Assembly (NCBI GenBank): GCA_963744345.1
Contig: CAVUTD010000029.1
Span: forward strand, 62,001 to 126,000
Direction of reading: 5' to 3'
Source of the DNA: DASTFP01 sp963744345
GTDB lineage: Bacteria; Verrucomicrobiota; Verrucomicrobiia; Chthoniobacterales; Terrimicrobiaceae
Length of the DNA: 64,000 nt
Below, piece after piece: positions 54,541-64,000 of the stretch (the first letter of the stretch is position 1; the number at the start of each line of letters is the position of its first letter). Under the pieces are notes generated by a model. That model did no database searches and was not told where the DNA came from. It saw only the letters and a list, made by a program, of their open reading frames with translations. The position numbers and the translations under genes are program-made.

Positions 54541-55906
54541 CTAATCAGCCTTTTGAATGGCTCTTCTCATGACGTGGAAGATGTCGGTGTTGTCGAGAAA
54601 GCCTCGCACATTCTCGCTTCCAGGTCCTTCGCCCAGCAGCCAGACGTCGCCAGCGGTGTGAAACGCATCTTTCGCCTCAATGAGCGCGGGCTGCGCGTAA
54701 TCGACATCCGTGTAACGAACGGACTCTTCAATGGACCGCATCGCTTGGCCTGGCTCGCTCGTGATTCGCATCCGTCGCGAAGCGGCCTTCCGGTCTGCCC
54801 CAGGTCCGCTTGCCCAGGTAAAGTAATCAGCTCCGGTGAACGGGTTCGTTACCCAACAAGGCATCGTCGTGGAGCTGAACGGGAACCAGCGGGCCATTAA
54901 AGGAGAACCCCCCATTGTTGTGATCGGTAGTGGCGAGAACAAGCGTCCTGGAACTTAGATGGTGGCGGAGCCACTCCGCGGTGGCATCAAATTCAAGGAC
55001 TTCAAAGATTGCCCGCTTGGCATTGTTCAGGTGGCAAGCCTTATCGGGCAAGGCAGCCTCGACGACCATAAGGAACGGCTTTCCTCTTGCGCGAAGAAGC
55101 TCGACAGCTTTTTCAACAAGGTCCTTGAGGCGCGGGACTCTCTTCGCGTCTGCATAGAAGGGAAAGTGGTCGGGAAAGAAGAGGCCCAGTACCGGCTTGA
55201 GATCTGAACCTTGCTGGGAATAATCCCGAAAAGTTTTCCAATCGTCGAATACCGCAACCGCCGCTGTGGAAAGCTTGGCCTGGGTTTCTTGCACGACCTT
55301 TCGTTCGCCAGCCTTGTAGATCGTCTGCGGATCTTTCATGCGGTCGAAGAACCATTTGGATCCACCGCCCAGAACGATGTCCGCGCGACCGCCTAGCTGG
55401 TCGATTATTTTGGCAGCAATGATTTCCTGTTGATCCCGATTGATGTGCTCGACGAGAAAGGGCGCGGGGGTAGCACCGGTGACACAGTCGTCAGTGATTA
55501 CCGCGGTAGACCACCCGGCTCTCTTCGCAAGGTCGAGGATGCTTGGCAAAGAGGCGGCATCGGACGGCGCAGCCATTCCAATCAAACGATTGTGCGTCTT
55601 GATTCCGCGCGCCATCGCGGTGGCGGAGGCACCGGAGTCGGTCACCGAATCGGAAGCTGAGTGCGTGCGAACAAGCGCAGTATGCGGGAATTTCTCGAGG
55701 ACGAGCCCGCCGCGGGCTCCAACGGCATAGACCCGCGCCGCGGTGATGAGCTCGAGTGATGTTCCATCGGCTATAAGAAGCACAATTCCATCGAGCTTCT
55801 CCGGCGTGGCACTTCGTAGATGTCCCCGTCCAGCGATGAAGCTCACGATGAGGCAAAAGATGATCCGGCTCTTTGTCTTGCCGCAAAGGTAGAGTCTGCG
55901 CGACAT
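54541..55906 (-). CDS. Alkaline phosphatase (PhoA family), one frameshift near 54853
   Basis: An exported phosphomonoesterase with a signal peptide (RIIFCLIVSFIAGRGHLRSA). Metal and catalytic residues are visible: IADGTS, the nucleophile serine in VTDSGASATAMARG, Asp and His in LPDKACHLNN, TTDHNNGG and the C-terminal histidine in AFHTAGDVWLL with GPGSENVRGFLDNTDI. The first frame ends at 54827; the second begins at VTNPFTGADYFTW. One base in or near CCC at 54852-54854 restores about 455 residues. The start is set at MSRRLYLCGK. It would release phosphate in the periplasm. It lies downstream of cysK on the same strand but about 220 bases away. Confidence 0.85.
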
Positions 55907-56125
55907 CTCTGAGCATCTGCTCGTCGGTGCCCGAGGGCAGAAGTATGAGCACAGCCTTCCGATCGGATTTGGCACTGTCATGATTCAGCAAAGGCTCCTC
56001 TATCCGTCGAAACACAGGAAAATTCCGTTACGAAACCGCCACAATCGCTGGAGTAGCCTGCTTGATGCGTCTGCACTTGTATCGCGAATACGCAGTTCCC
56101 CCATTCGAAATCCTGATTGTGGCGA

Positions 56126-57148
56126 TTAGGCGATGATCGAATCTAAGGGTAGCTTGAAGTCGAAGCCATGGGTCACGAGCCACTCGGAATTGAAGATTTT
56201 GGACTGATACTTGTGGCCTGAGTCGCATAGGATGCTCACAATCGTTTGGCCTGGACCGTATTCTTTGGCGAAGCGCGCGGCACCGGCAATATTGATGCCG
56301 GAGGAAAGCCCGAGAAATAAGCCCTCCTCCCTCATCAGCTGATAGATGACCGTCAACGCAGTCTGATCCGGAATGCGATAGGCCTTATCAACATGGATAC
56401 CTTTCAGGTTCTCGGTCACGCGCGTCTGGCCGATGCCTTCAGCGTAGGAATCTCCATCCTTTGTCTCGGTGTGCCCATGGGTAAACCAGGACCACATAGC
56501 GGCGCCAAAGGGGTCGGCGCAGCCTACAGCAATCCGAGCGTTCCGCTCCTTCAGATATGAGCCGACTCCCGCGAGGGTTCCGCCCGTACCCACCGAGCAG
56601 ATGAATGCCGTGATTTCGCCCGCAGTCTGCTCCCAAATTTCGGGGCCAGTGCTCTCGTAATGCGCCCGACGGTTGGCGGTGTTGTCAAATTGGTTCGCCC
56701 AAAACCACCCCTTTTCCTCCGAGAGTCGCTGCGCGATTCGATTGTAATTCCCAGGATCACTATACGGCTTTTCGGGGACTGGAAGAACTTCGGCGCCGAG
56801 GGTGCGGAGCAAGGTCATTTTTTCCGGAGACTGAGTTTCTGGAATGACGATGACCGTGCGGTAGCCCTTCGCGTTTCCAATCACGGTCAGCCCGATTCCA
56901 GTATTGCCGGCAGTTCCTTCCACGATAGTGTCTCCGGGTTTAAGCAATCCATTGAATTCCGCATCGGTGATGATGCCGAGCGCGGCTCGATCTTTCACTG
57001 ATCCTCCCGGATTCATGAACTCCGCCTTCCCGAGAATCTCGCAACCAGTCAGCTCCGAGAGCTGCCGGAGCCTGATCAGAGGGGTTCCGCCAACATGACC
57101 CTCAACACCGTGATAGCGCGAGGCGCCTTTACTCATATCGAGACACAT
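56126..57148 (-). CDS. cysK: Cysteine synthase (O-acetylserine sulfhydrylase)
   Basis: The 340-residue PLP enzyme makes cysteine from O-acetylserine and sulfide. The PLP lysine is in MNPGGSVKDRAALG, the substrate loop is VEGTAGNTGIGL, the phosphate cup is SVGTGGTLAGVGSY, and a serine motif LGLSSGINIAGA lies near the C-terminus. The N-terminus (MCLDMSKGASRYHG) may start at the second ATG (57136). It is the last gene of the cysI-H-D-N-K run, 128 bases after cysN, giving a complete route from sulfite to cysteine. Confidence 0.9.
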   Translation of the reverse strand: MCLDMSKGASRYHGVEGHVGGTPLIRLRQLSELTGCEILGKAEFMNPGGSVKDRAALGIITDAEFNGLLKPGDTIVEGTAGNTGIGLTVIGNAKGYRTVIVIPETQSPEKMTLLRTLGAEVLPVPEKPYSDPGNYNRIAQRLSEEKGWFWANQFDNTANRRAHYESTGPEIWEQTAGEITAFICSVGTGGTLAGVGSYLKERNARIAVGCADPFGAAMWSWFTHGHTETKDGDSYAEGIGQTRVTENLKGIHVDKAYRIPDQTALTVIYQLMREEGLFLGLSSGINIAGAARFAKEYGPGQTIVSILCDSGHKYQSKIFNSEWLVTHGFDFKLPLDSIIA

Positions 57149-57276
57149 GAAGCAGGCCGAAACCTTTCATTGGGGTTTCATCAGCATTATCTGCGACCCA
57201 AGCAAAGCACGCGAAGGCGTTTTTCGCGTCCTGAAGAGAGTATCAGCATGAGACCGCCTTCAGCGGTTACGTTCAC

Positions 57277-58602
57277 TCAGATGGCGAAATCTTTATACTC
57301 CGGCCTGGCGACTTCCGTCGGCGGGAAAAGCATGCCGGCACCAACTGTTGCATTACTTCCCTGCTCTATGAGAATAAAGGAGCCGGTCAGACGGTTGCTC
57401 GAATAAGCATCGAAGATCAGAGGCTTGGAGGTCCTGAGCCGGATTTCCCCGATGTCGTTCATCACCAGTTCGGGCGTCTCAGGTTCCATTTCGAGTGTAG
57501 AGACGTTGATGCGATGCTCAATCGCGGTGACCACAGCCTGCACCGTTTGCGTCGTATGTTTAAGGAAGTATTTTTTCCCGCGCTGAAGAGGGCGAGGATG
57601 CATCCAGCAAACCTTCGCATGCAGCTCAGAGCCCGATCCGGGAAGGTTGTTGGGGTCCACAAAGACATCGCCCCGGCTGACATCGATATCGTGCTCAAGA
57701 ACAAGGGTGACCGATTGAGGGCTGAATGCTTCCTGCAAAACACCATCGAGGGTCCAAATTTGCTTCACCGTGCTGCTGAATCCGCTGGGCAGAACCATCA
57801 ACGGCTGGCCGACACGCACGATGCCCCCGGCAACCTGTCCGCTGAAGCCTCGGAAATCGTGTAAGTCGGCGTTGTTCGGATTGTTGGGGCGATTCACCCA
57901 CTGCACCGGCAGCCGAAAGTCACTGAGGTTCCAGTCACTGCCGATATGGACCCCTTCCAGATGGCCTAGCAGGGTGGGCCCAGGATACCAGGGAGTATGC
58001 CTGGAAGGATTGACCACATTGTCACCGTGAAGAGCGCTGACGGGGATGAACTTGACGTCCTTCATATCCAGCCGTGGCAGGAACTCCTCGAGCTGAGTGC
58101 GAATCTCAATGAATCGCTCTTCACTCCAATCAACGAGATCCATCTTATTCACCGCGACGACGAGGTGCGGGATACGAAGCAAGGAGGCGATGCACGCGTG
58201 ACGCCGGCTTTGCTCGATGACCCCCAGGCGCGCATCCACCAGGATGATCGAGAGATTCGCGGTGGAGGCACCCGTCACCATGTTCCTGGTGTACTGAACG
58301 TGCCCCGGAGTGTCGGCGATAATGAATTTGCGGCGTGGTGTCGCAAAATATCGATAGGCAACGTCGATCGTGATTCCCTGCTCACGCTCAGCGCGCAGCC
58401 CATCGGTGAGATTCGCCAGATTGATTTGGCCGGAACCAGTGATGTCCGCAGAGCGCACGAGCGCCTCAAGCTGATCCTCCATGAGCGATTTGGAGTCGAA
58501 GAGCAGTCGCCCGATGAGCGTCGACTTCCCATCGTCCACAGACCCGCAGGTATTTAGGCGAAGAAGATCAACAGGATGATGCAGAGGAACCGTCATGCGC
58601 AA
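57277..58602 (-). CDS. cysN: Sulfate adenylyltransferase GTPase subunit CysN
   Basis: CysN couples GTP hydrolysis to formation of adenosine 5'-phosphosulfate with CysD. The 441-residue EF-Tu-like protein shows GSVDDGKSTLIGRLLFD, EQGITIDVAYRYF, IADTPGHVQYTRNM and VNKMDLVDW. The length shows no fused APS kinase (CysC) at the C-terminus. It begins 4 bases after cysD, so translation is coupled. The C-terminal barrel domains are complete, ending PEYKDFAI. Confidence 0.94.
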   Translation of the reverse strand: MRMTVPLHHPVDLLRLNTCGSVDDGKSTLIGRLLFDSKSLMEDQLEALVRSADITGSGQINLANLTDGLRAEREQGITIDVAYRYFATPRRKFIIADTPGHVQYTRNMVTGASTANLSIILVDARLGVIEQSRRHACIASLLRIPHLVVAVNKMDLVDWSEERFIEIRTQLEEFLPRLDMKDVKFIPVSALHGDNVVNPSRHTPWYPGPTLLGHLEGVHIGSDWNLSDFRLPVQWVNRPNNPNNADLHDFRGFSGQVAGGIVRVGQPLMVLPSGFSSTVKQIWTLDGVLQEAFSPQSVTLVLEHDIDVSRGDVFVDPNNLPGSGSELHAKVCWMHPRPLQRGKKYFLKHTTQTVQAVVTAIEHRINVSTLEMEPETPELVMNDIGEIRLRTSKPLIFDAYSSNRLTGSFILIEQGSNATVGAGMLFPPTEVARPEYKDFAI

Positions 58603-58606
58603 GGGA

Positions 58607-59509
58607 CTAGAAATAACCGGCTTTCTTGCGGTCTTCCATGGCCGCTTCAGAACCCATGTCGTCGGCGCGCGAGCCGCGCTCGGTCAGTCGGGCGACGGCG
58701 ATCTCTGCAATGATGTCGTCGACGTTGTCTGCGGGCGAAACGACGCATCCGGTGCTGATGATATCACCGATCGTGCGCACACGAACGACAAGATCTTCGA
58801 CGTGCTCGCCGTTCTTTGGAGGCAGGAGATCGTTGACGGCGAGCCACCGTCCATTGCGGCGCACGCAGCGACGCTGGTGGCTGAAATAAATCCTTGGAAC
58901 CTCGAGTTTCTCCTTGCGGATGTACTCCCAGACATCCAACTCGGTCCAATTGCTCAGCGGGAAGACGCGCATGTTTTCGCCAGGGTTGATCCGGCCATTG
59001 TAGAGATTCCAGATCTCGGGTCGCTGGTTTTTCGGATCCCACTGGCCAAAAGAGTCCCGGAAGCTAAAGAACCTTTCCTTTGCGCGTGCCTTTTCCTCAT
59101 CCCGGCGCGCCCCACCAATGCAGCAATCAAAACCGAACTCCTCGATCGCCGCTAAAAGGGCAGGAATTTGCAGATGATTGCGACTGATCTGCCCAGGAGA
59201 GAGGGTCGCGATGCCTTTTTCAATCGCTTCATCGACTGTGCGCACGATCAGCTTCGCTCCAAGCTCCCGCGCCCGCCGGTCACGAAACTCGTTCAACTCC
59301 GGGAAATGATGACCAGTATCGATGTTTAAAAGCGGCATCGGAAGTTCCGAGGGACGGAACGACTTTTCCGCAAGACGAAGCAAGCAAATCGAATCCTTTC
59401 CCCCTGAGAAAAGCAGAGCCGGAAGTTCAAACTCTGCCGCCACTTCACGCATCACGTGGATGGCTTCTGATTCGAGATACTGGAGATGGTCGAGATAATA
59501 ACCGCTCAT
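58607..59509 (-). CDS. cysD: Sulfate adenylyltransferase subunit CysD
   Basis: CysD is the catalytic adenylyltransferase that joins ATP and sulfate. The 300-residue protein has the PP-loop LLFSGGKDSICLLRLAEK, then LLNIDTGHHFPELNEFRDRR, CCIGGARRDEEKARAKERFF and WTELDVWEYIRKEKLEVP, which are diagnostic. It sits between cysH and cysN, with 53 bases after cysH. Confidence 0.95.
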   Translation of the reverse strand: MSGYYLDHLQYLESEAIHVMREVAAEFELPALLFSGGKDSICLLRLAEKSFRPSELPMPLLNIDTGHHFPELNEFRDRRARELGAKLIVRTVDEAIEKGIATLSPGQISRNHLQIPALLAAIEEFGFDCCIGGARRDEEKARAKERFFSFRDSFGQWDPKNQRPEIWNLYNGRINPGENMRVFPLSNWTELDVWEYIRKEKLEVPRIYFSHQRRCVRRNGRWLAVNDLLPPKNGEHVEDLVVRVRTIGDIISTGCVVSPADNVDDIIAEIAVARLTERGSRADDMGSEAAMEDRKKAGYF

Positions 59510-59561
59510 CGAACGAATGGAGAATCCTCAGCCTTGGGCCCTCGGGAATCGACGCAAGGAT

Positions 59562-60218
59562 TCAAACCTTCATAACCTCTCCGGCCCAAGCCGCGTGCAG
59601 TCCGCATTCGCGCTTTTCGTCGGCCTTTGCCGGATCGAAGTAATCCCATTCGTTCGGGAGATTGTATTGCTCAAGATAGCGGTCAAGTTCGGCGTCGCTG
59701 AGATAAAACAAAGGGCTGACCTTGAGAGTGTTGAAATTGACGTCGAGCGAGACGATGTCAAGTTCGGCGCGATTTGCGTTCTGAACCTTGCGCAGCGCCG
59801 TAATCCAAACCCTCGGTGCCAGCTGCTGCATGCCTCTTTGAAACGGTTCGAGCTTCATTAAAGCACTAAATCGCTTAAGACCCTCTTCGTCGTCAGTCGA
59901 AGGAATCGAGCCAAAAATGGCATCGCGATGCGCGGCGCTCATCATCGGCAGAAAACAGCGGATATTCAGGTTCAGCAAGCGCCGGAGCTCTTCAGCATGC
60001 TGGTACGTGGCCGCGCGATTATAGCCATGATCGACCCAAAGGACCGGAATGCCGGGTTGCACCTGCGTGACCAGATGCAGAATTACGGCCTCATAAGGGC
60101 GAAAGTTCGTGGAGACGATGGCGCGACCATCTGCCTGAGAAACGGCCCACCGCGTGATTTCCAGCGGCGAAGAATTCCGAAGCTCAGCATTCCATCTGGC
60201 AACCTGGTCGGGAGTCAT
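59562..60218 (-). CDS. cysH: Phosphoadenylyl-sulfate reductase
   Basis: The 218-residue enzyme reduces activated sulfate to sulfite. PP-loop-like features are ADGRAIVSTNFRPYEAVILH, VLWVDHGYNRAATYQHAEEL and RVWITALRKVQNANR; the catalytic cysteine is in KRECGLHAAW. The Cys-Cys and CxxC pairs that hold a 4Fe-4S cluster in APS reductases are absent, so PAPS is the expected substrate. The start is set at MTPDQVARW, one base after the cysI stop. APS kinase (CysC), needed to make PAPS, is not in the window. Confidence 0.88.
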   Translation of the reverse strand: MTPDQVARWNAELRNSSPLEITRWAVSQADGRAIVSTNFRPYEAVILHLVTQVQPGIPVLWVDHGYNRAATYQHAEELRRLLNLNIRCFLPMMSAAHRDAIFGSIPSTDDEEGLKRFSALMKLEPFQRGMQQLAPRVWITALRKVQNANRAELDIVSLDVNFNTLKVSPLFYLSDAELDRYLEQYNLPNEWDYFDPAKADEKRECGLHAAWAGEVMKV

Positions 60219-60219
60219 A

Positions 60220-61953
60220 TCATGCCGGCGCCAGCGAAGGAATATAGTCCGCCGTCCCAACGCTGTGGATGGTGGCATCCTCCGGAAGAATCATCCGATG
60301 GCAAAAGTCGCCAAAGTTTTCGCCGTCGTCCCGCTCCAGAGCGTAACGCCTAATGATGGGCTCAAGAAGCTTGACGCCATCATCAAGCGTGATACTTGGG
60401 GCAACCAGGCGGCCCAAGCGCGTGCCATTGTAGCTTGCCCCCAGATAAAGCGCGTATTTGTTCGGAGCTCTGCCCACGAAGCCGATCTCCGCGAGAAATG
60501 GACGGGCACAGCCGTTCGGGCAACCGGTAATTCGAAGGCTGATCGCATCTTCCCTCAGGCCAGCCTCCTCAAGGATCGTCTCGAACTTATCGAGAATGTC
60601 CGGCAGCACGCGCTCGCTCTCCGCCAAGGCGAGACCACAAGTGGGTAGGGCTACACACGACAAGGCATTCTTCCGCAATCCGGAGCATTCATTCTCCCGA
60701 GCGAGACCGTGCTTGGCCAATATCCGGTCGATTCCTGGCTTCTGCGCGGTGCTCACCCCCGAGATGGTCAGATTCTGCGAAGGTGTGAGGCGGAAGTCGC
60801 CCGTATGCACCTCGGCAATCTCGCGCAAGGCGCTCTTCATCGGCCAGCCGGCAACATCCTTGATCCGGCCACTGAGTATGTGAAGTCCATAGAACCACGT
60901 GCCGTCGGCGCATTCGTGCCATCCTAAAGGATCGGCGATGGTGGAAAATTGAAAGGGCCGCGCCGGTTGAAAGCGGATGCCCGAAACTCGCTCGACCTCA
61001 GCCTTGAACCAAACTAATCCCCGATCCTCGATGGTATACTTGAGGCGGGCGTGGCGCCGATTTGTCCGATCGCCATAGTCGCGCTGGGTAATCAAAACAG
61101 CATGGCCCACGGCGTTAACCTGGTCGGCCGGGATAAAACCAAGGACGTCGGCAAGCCTGGGAAATGTTTCGACGTTCCCGTGGTTCATACCCATGCCCCC
61201 ACCTACAGTTACATTGTAGCCGACGATCTGAGCGTCTTCGACAATGGCGATGAAGCCAAGATCCTGGGCGAAAATGTCTACATCATTGGAGGGCGGTACC
61301 GCGAAGGACGTCTTGAATTTGCGAGGCAAATACGTTGGCCCGTAGATCGGCTCGGACTCGGGTTCTCCTCCGGCAACAAGTTCCTCGTCGAGCCAAATTT
61401 CATGGTAGGCGTGAGTTTTAGGAAGCGCGAATTCGCTCCAGGCCTTGGCGTCGTCGTAGACCCGCGCAAGTACGGGATCGCGCTCAGGGTTTGGCGAGGC
61501 CATCACGTTACGGTTCACATCACCGCAGGCCGCAATCGAATCCAGCAGCACCTTATGCATTCCCTGGATGATCGGTTTGACATTCCCCTTGAGAATCCCA
61601 TGGAATTGAAATGTCTGCCGGGTTGTGAGCCGAAGCGACGGTGAGGCCAATTCCTCGGAGAGTTTGTCCAGAACGAGCCATTGCTGCGGAGTCGCCCGCC
61701 CGGCCGGCAAACGCAGTCTCAGCATGAAGCCAAAGGCTTTCTCCTTTCCCGCTTTCTTCAACGTGGTGCGCTGATCTCTATCATCCTGCAAATAGAGCCC
61801 GTGAAATTTGGTGAGCTGACTGTTCCTTTCCGATATCGCTCCGGTGGAGTTGTTGGCCATGTCGTCTGCGATCGTTCCACGCAAGAGACTGGATTCCGCC
61901 TTGATCCCTTCGTTGGCACTCGGCGGTTTGATGGTAGGCGAATCAGAGCTCAT
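60220..61953 (-). CDS. cysI: Sulfite reductase hemoprotein
   Basis: The 577-residue enzyme reduces sulfite to sulfide in a six-electron step using siroheme and a 4Fe-4S cluster. Cluster ligands are visible as CVALPTCG (CxxxxxC) and ITGCPNGCARPF (CxxxC). Other conserved parts are SLRLTTRQTFQFHG, NVMASPNP, VGGGMGMNHG and HTGDFRLTPSQNLTISGV. No flavoprotein CysJ is adjacent, so the electron donor may be ferredoxin or an unlinked CysJ. It is the first gene of the cys operon and ends one base before cysH. Confidence 0.93.
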   Translation of the reverse strand: MSSDSPTIKPPSANEGIKAESSLLRGTIADDMANNSTGAISERNSQLTKFHGLYLQDDRDQRTTLKKAGKEKAFGFMLRLRLPAGRATPQQWLVLDKLSEELASPSLRLTTRQTFQFHGILKGNVKPIIQGMHKVLLDSIAACGDVNRNVMASPNPERDPVLARVYDDAKAWSEFALPKTHAYHEIWLDEELVAGGEPESEPIYGPTYLPRKFKTSFAVPPSNDVDIFAQDLGFIAIVEDAQIVGYNVTVGGGMGMNHGNVETFPRLADVLGFIPADQVNAVGHAVLITQRDYGDRTNRRHARLKYTIEDRGLVWFKAEVERVSGIRFQPARPFQFSTIADPLGWHECADGTWFYGLHILSGRIKDVAGWPMKSALREIAEVHTGDFRLTPSQNLTISGVSTAQKPGIDRILAKHGLARENECSGLRKNALSCVALPTCGLALAESERVLPDILDKFETILEEAGLREDAISLRITGCPNGCARPFLAEIGFVGRAPNKYALYLGASYNGTRLGRLVAPSITLDDGVKLLEPIIRRYALERDDGENFGDFCHRMILPEDATIHSVGTADYIPSLAPA

Positions 61954-62815
61954 ATGCAGGCGGACGGCAAAAAATGGTGTTTCGCTTAAGCAAGCGCAAA
62001 GGCACGCCCGCCAAGTTGCAGCAGGCAGCTCAGTGGCCGTTTATCCCTATGGCTTGGCCCAAAATGTTGATCATTGCTGGTCACTGCTTGCCGCATGGCG
62101 GTTAGAACTCGAAACTATGTCCCATCAATCACGATAGTCAAGGTCGTGTATCGGGCTTCGTGACGTGCGCGTTCAAGAGTGCAGCACTCTTTCTACCAAA
62201 AGAACCATTCGCCCGTTTCGCAGGGAGTGGATCTTTTCTCGTGCGATTCTCATGGGTCACAAACCGAAGCTTCGATTTTGATCTCCTCGGCGCCGTCATG
62301 AGTTCACATCGAACTCCCAGATTTGGAATTGATTCGCGGGTCTACGCCATAAAATTTGGCAATGTCTTGCAACGCTGTTCGCCCACTGGCGCTGGGGTGC
62401 TGTATCTGCAGTGCTTACCTCATCTACCGCGTTCATCGAAGATCTGGTCTGCTCTAGCGCACCGGTCAGATTCAATCCTGCGGCAACTCAGCTCCGAGTT
62501 CTGTGTCGTTCATAACGGGAAAGACCTAAGCAGCTTAAGAACTATCGATTCATTCTCACGCAGTCCGTTAGCCAGTTATCGGAGCGACTTTGTCTTTACT
62601 GCGACCGTTGATTCACCGATGATGTCCCTAGTCCGTCGAGCTGAGCTATTTTTGATATTATGGCGCTTGGCGGCTGGAAGGCGTCGATTGCCGGTCAGCT
62701 TTGCAGCGCTCATTGAGGAAAGCGGCTCAGCCGTCTCACCTATGCCGAGGGGGAGGTGTGGACAAGGGAACTCACCAGAGAATTTCACCCAACGTGAATC
62801 AATTGGAGAAAAGCA
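61954..62815. other. About 860 bases without a supported gene
   Basis: The region separates the divergent cysI and FAD-oxidase genes. A 219-codon plus-strand frame (62160-62819) is open, but it has no signal or domain and an irregular composition, so I do not accept it as a gene. The left part should hold the cysI promoter. GGAG about 9 bases before 62816 serves the oxidase. I recognise no tRNA, riboswitch or repeat here. Confidence 0.5.
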
Positions 62816-64000
62816 ATGAATAAATATCAAGGAAATGGAGCAGGCGAACTTGACAAGGCAATCGCCACCTTTGGCGAAACTCTGCGCGGACCGCTCATCG
62901 GGCGCCAGCATCCCGAGTACGAGGACACCCGCAAGCTCTACAATGGAATGATCGACAAACGGCCCCTCGTGATCGCGCGCTGCGTGGACATAGCCGACGT
63001 GATCGCAGCCGTAAACTTCGGCCGCGACAATGGCCTCCTCATCGCCATCCGCGGCGGCGGCCACAACGGACCTGGATTGGGGAGCTGCAATGACGGCCTC
63101 GTCATCGACCTGTCGATGATGAAGGGCGTGCGCGTAGATCCAGCCAATCGCACTGTGCGCGTGGGACCTGGCTGTACACAGGGCGATGTCGACCACGCCA
63201 CCCACCCCTTCGGGCTAGCCGTCCCCTCCGGGATCGTCTCTACTACGGGCATTGCCGGTCTGGCGCTCGGGGGTGGCACTGGCTATCTCACCCGCAAATA
63301 TGGCCTCACCATCGATAACCTGATCGAGGCCGATGTGGTCCTCGCAGACGGTAGTGTCGTCACTGCGAATAACACACAAAACGCCGATCTTCTTTGGGCG
63401 CTCCGCGGTGGCGGCGGAAATTTCGGTGTTGTCACCAGCTTCCTGTTCCAGGCCCACCCGGTCCGCATGGTCTACGCGGGACCCATCTTTTGGGATCAGA
63501 AGCACGCTCGCGCGATCATGAAACAATATCGTGATTTCTTGCCCAGCGCGCCGGAGGAGCTCGGTTCGTTCGTTGGCTTGAAGACCGTTCTGTCAACTGA
63601 TCCGTTTCCGCGCGAGAGCTTGGGGCAAGCGGGCGTGTGCACTTTTTTCCTGCTACAACGGTTCAACGGAGCTTGGCGAAAAGGCCATGGCCCCGATCCT
63701 CAAGGATCTTCCTCCTCCGCTCTTCAACTGGATGCAAGAGATGCCGTTCCCGGCGTTGCAGAGCCTTTTCGATCCCTTTTTGCCAAAGGGACTGCAATGG
63801 TACTGGAAGGGCGACTATGTGAAAACTCTGCCCGACGAGGCAATCGAAGTTCACCTCGCCCAGGCGGCGAATGCGCCAAGCGAGCTGTCCTTGATGCATC
63901 TGTATCCGATCGATGGGGCCGTCCACCGCGTTGGTAAGGACGAGACAGCTTGGGGCGCAAGAAATTCCACTTGGTCGATGGTCATCGCCGGAATTGATCC
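62816..64000 (+). CDS. FAD-binding oxidase of the BBE/GOOX type, 5' part, frameshift near 63630
   Basis: A secreted-type or cytoplasmic FAD oxidase cut by the right window edge. The FAD-binding domain shows RPLVIARCVDIADVIAAVNF, the covalent-flavin histidine in AIRGGGHNGPG, and TTGIAGLALGGGTGYLTRKY followed by LLWALRGGGGNFGVVTSFLF. No second flavin-linking cysteine is seen in the VPSGIVSTTG stretch, so a single covalent bond is expected. The first frame ends at 63937 with an unrelated tail. The correct frame resumes as CALFSCYNGSTELGEK near 63640 and stays open to the edge. No signal peptide is evident. A GGAG ribosome site precedes the ATG. Confidence 0.85.

Noticed and set aside
62160..62819. 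219-codon open frame upstream of the FAD oxidase
   Set aside because: No domain, signal peptide or ribosome site, irregular composition, and it overlaps the start of the oxidase. It is most likely chance in a G+C-rich region.

Overview
The window is a gene-dense bacterial chromosome segment of moderately high G+C with no rRNA, no tRNA that I can recognise, no CRISPR array and no insertion sequence. The best taxonomic marker is the five-gene pilus-like block at 7.4-17.1 kb. It follows the gene order of the Akkermansia Amuc_1102-1101-1100-1099-1098 cluster, so the source is probably a Verrucomicrobiota member. A free-living soil or water lineage would fit the biosynthetic content, but that is inference. 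HldD (LPS heptose), an OprB-type porin and secretins indicate a Gram-negative envelope.

Layout. 0-7.3 kb: a rhomboid-like membrane protein, an ABCG-type exporter, yebC, a first rho, trpD and aroD. 7.4-17.1 kb: the pilus-like cluster with two tandem secretin genes. 17.2-24.5 kb: coaE overlapping a second, divergent rho, a membrane glycosyltransferase, a GH36 alpha-galactosidase, a GST-like protein and an M42 aminopeptidase. 24.6-32.6 kb: a two-box NrdR operator, nrdB (radical-tyrosine-less class Ic type) and nrdA, then ribBA, ribH, nusB and ftsY. 32.7-41.7 kb: two secreted proteins, a GH57 branching enzyme, hldD, an iscA-hscB-(small ORF)-hscA Fe-S set and an AraC regulator. 41.9-45.1 kb: a homologue of the animal phosphorylase kinase alpha/beta regulatory subunit over its whole length. 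45.4-53 kb: Spy-like protein, ferritin, sufT, xylulokinase, ubiX, a zinc-ribbon coiled-coil protein, an OprB porin and an M14-like protein. 53.3-64 kb: a class II Fic protein, alkaline phosphatase, a sulfate-assimilation operon (cysI-cysH-cysD-cysN-cysK on the minus strand) and an FAD-linked oxidase cut by the window end.

Several genes work together. The cys operon takes activated sulfate to cysteine. IscA/HscB/HscA and SufT serve Fe-S assembly, with ferritin as iron store. RibBA and RibH give lumazine. GH57, GH36, XylB, OprB and the phosphorylase-kinase-like protein point to carbohydrate uptake and glucan metabolism.

A caution applies throughout. About 17 single-base frame changes break otherwise well-conserved proteins (Amuc_1099, both secretins, nrdA, the phosphorylase-kinase-like gene, the M14-like gene, alkaline phosphatase, the FAD oxidase). 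Several of the ones I could place fall in short homopolymers. Residual assembly or long-read errors explain this more simply than many independent pseudogenes, although the second secretin and the phosphorylase-kinase-like gene carry local clusters. For these genes I give the reconstructed span.
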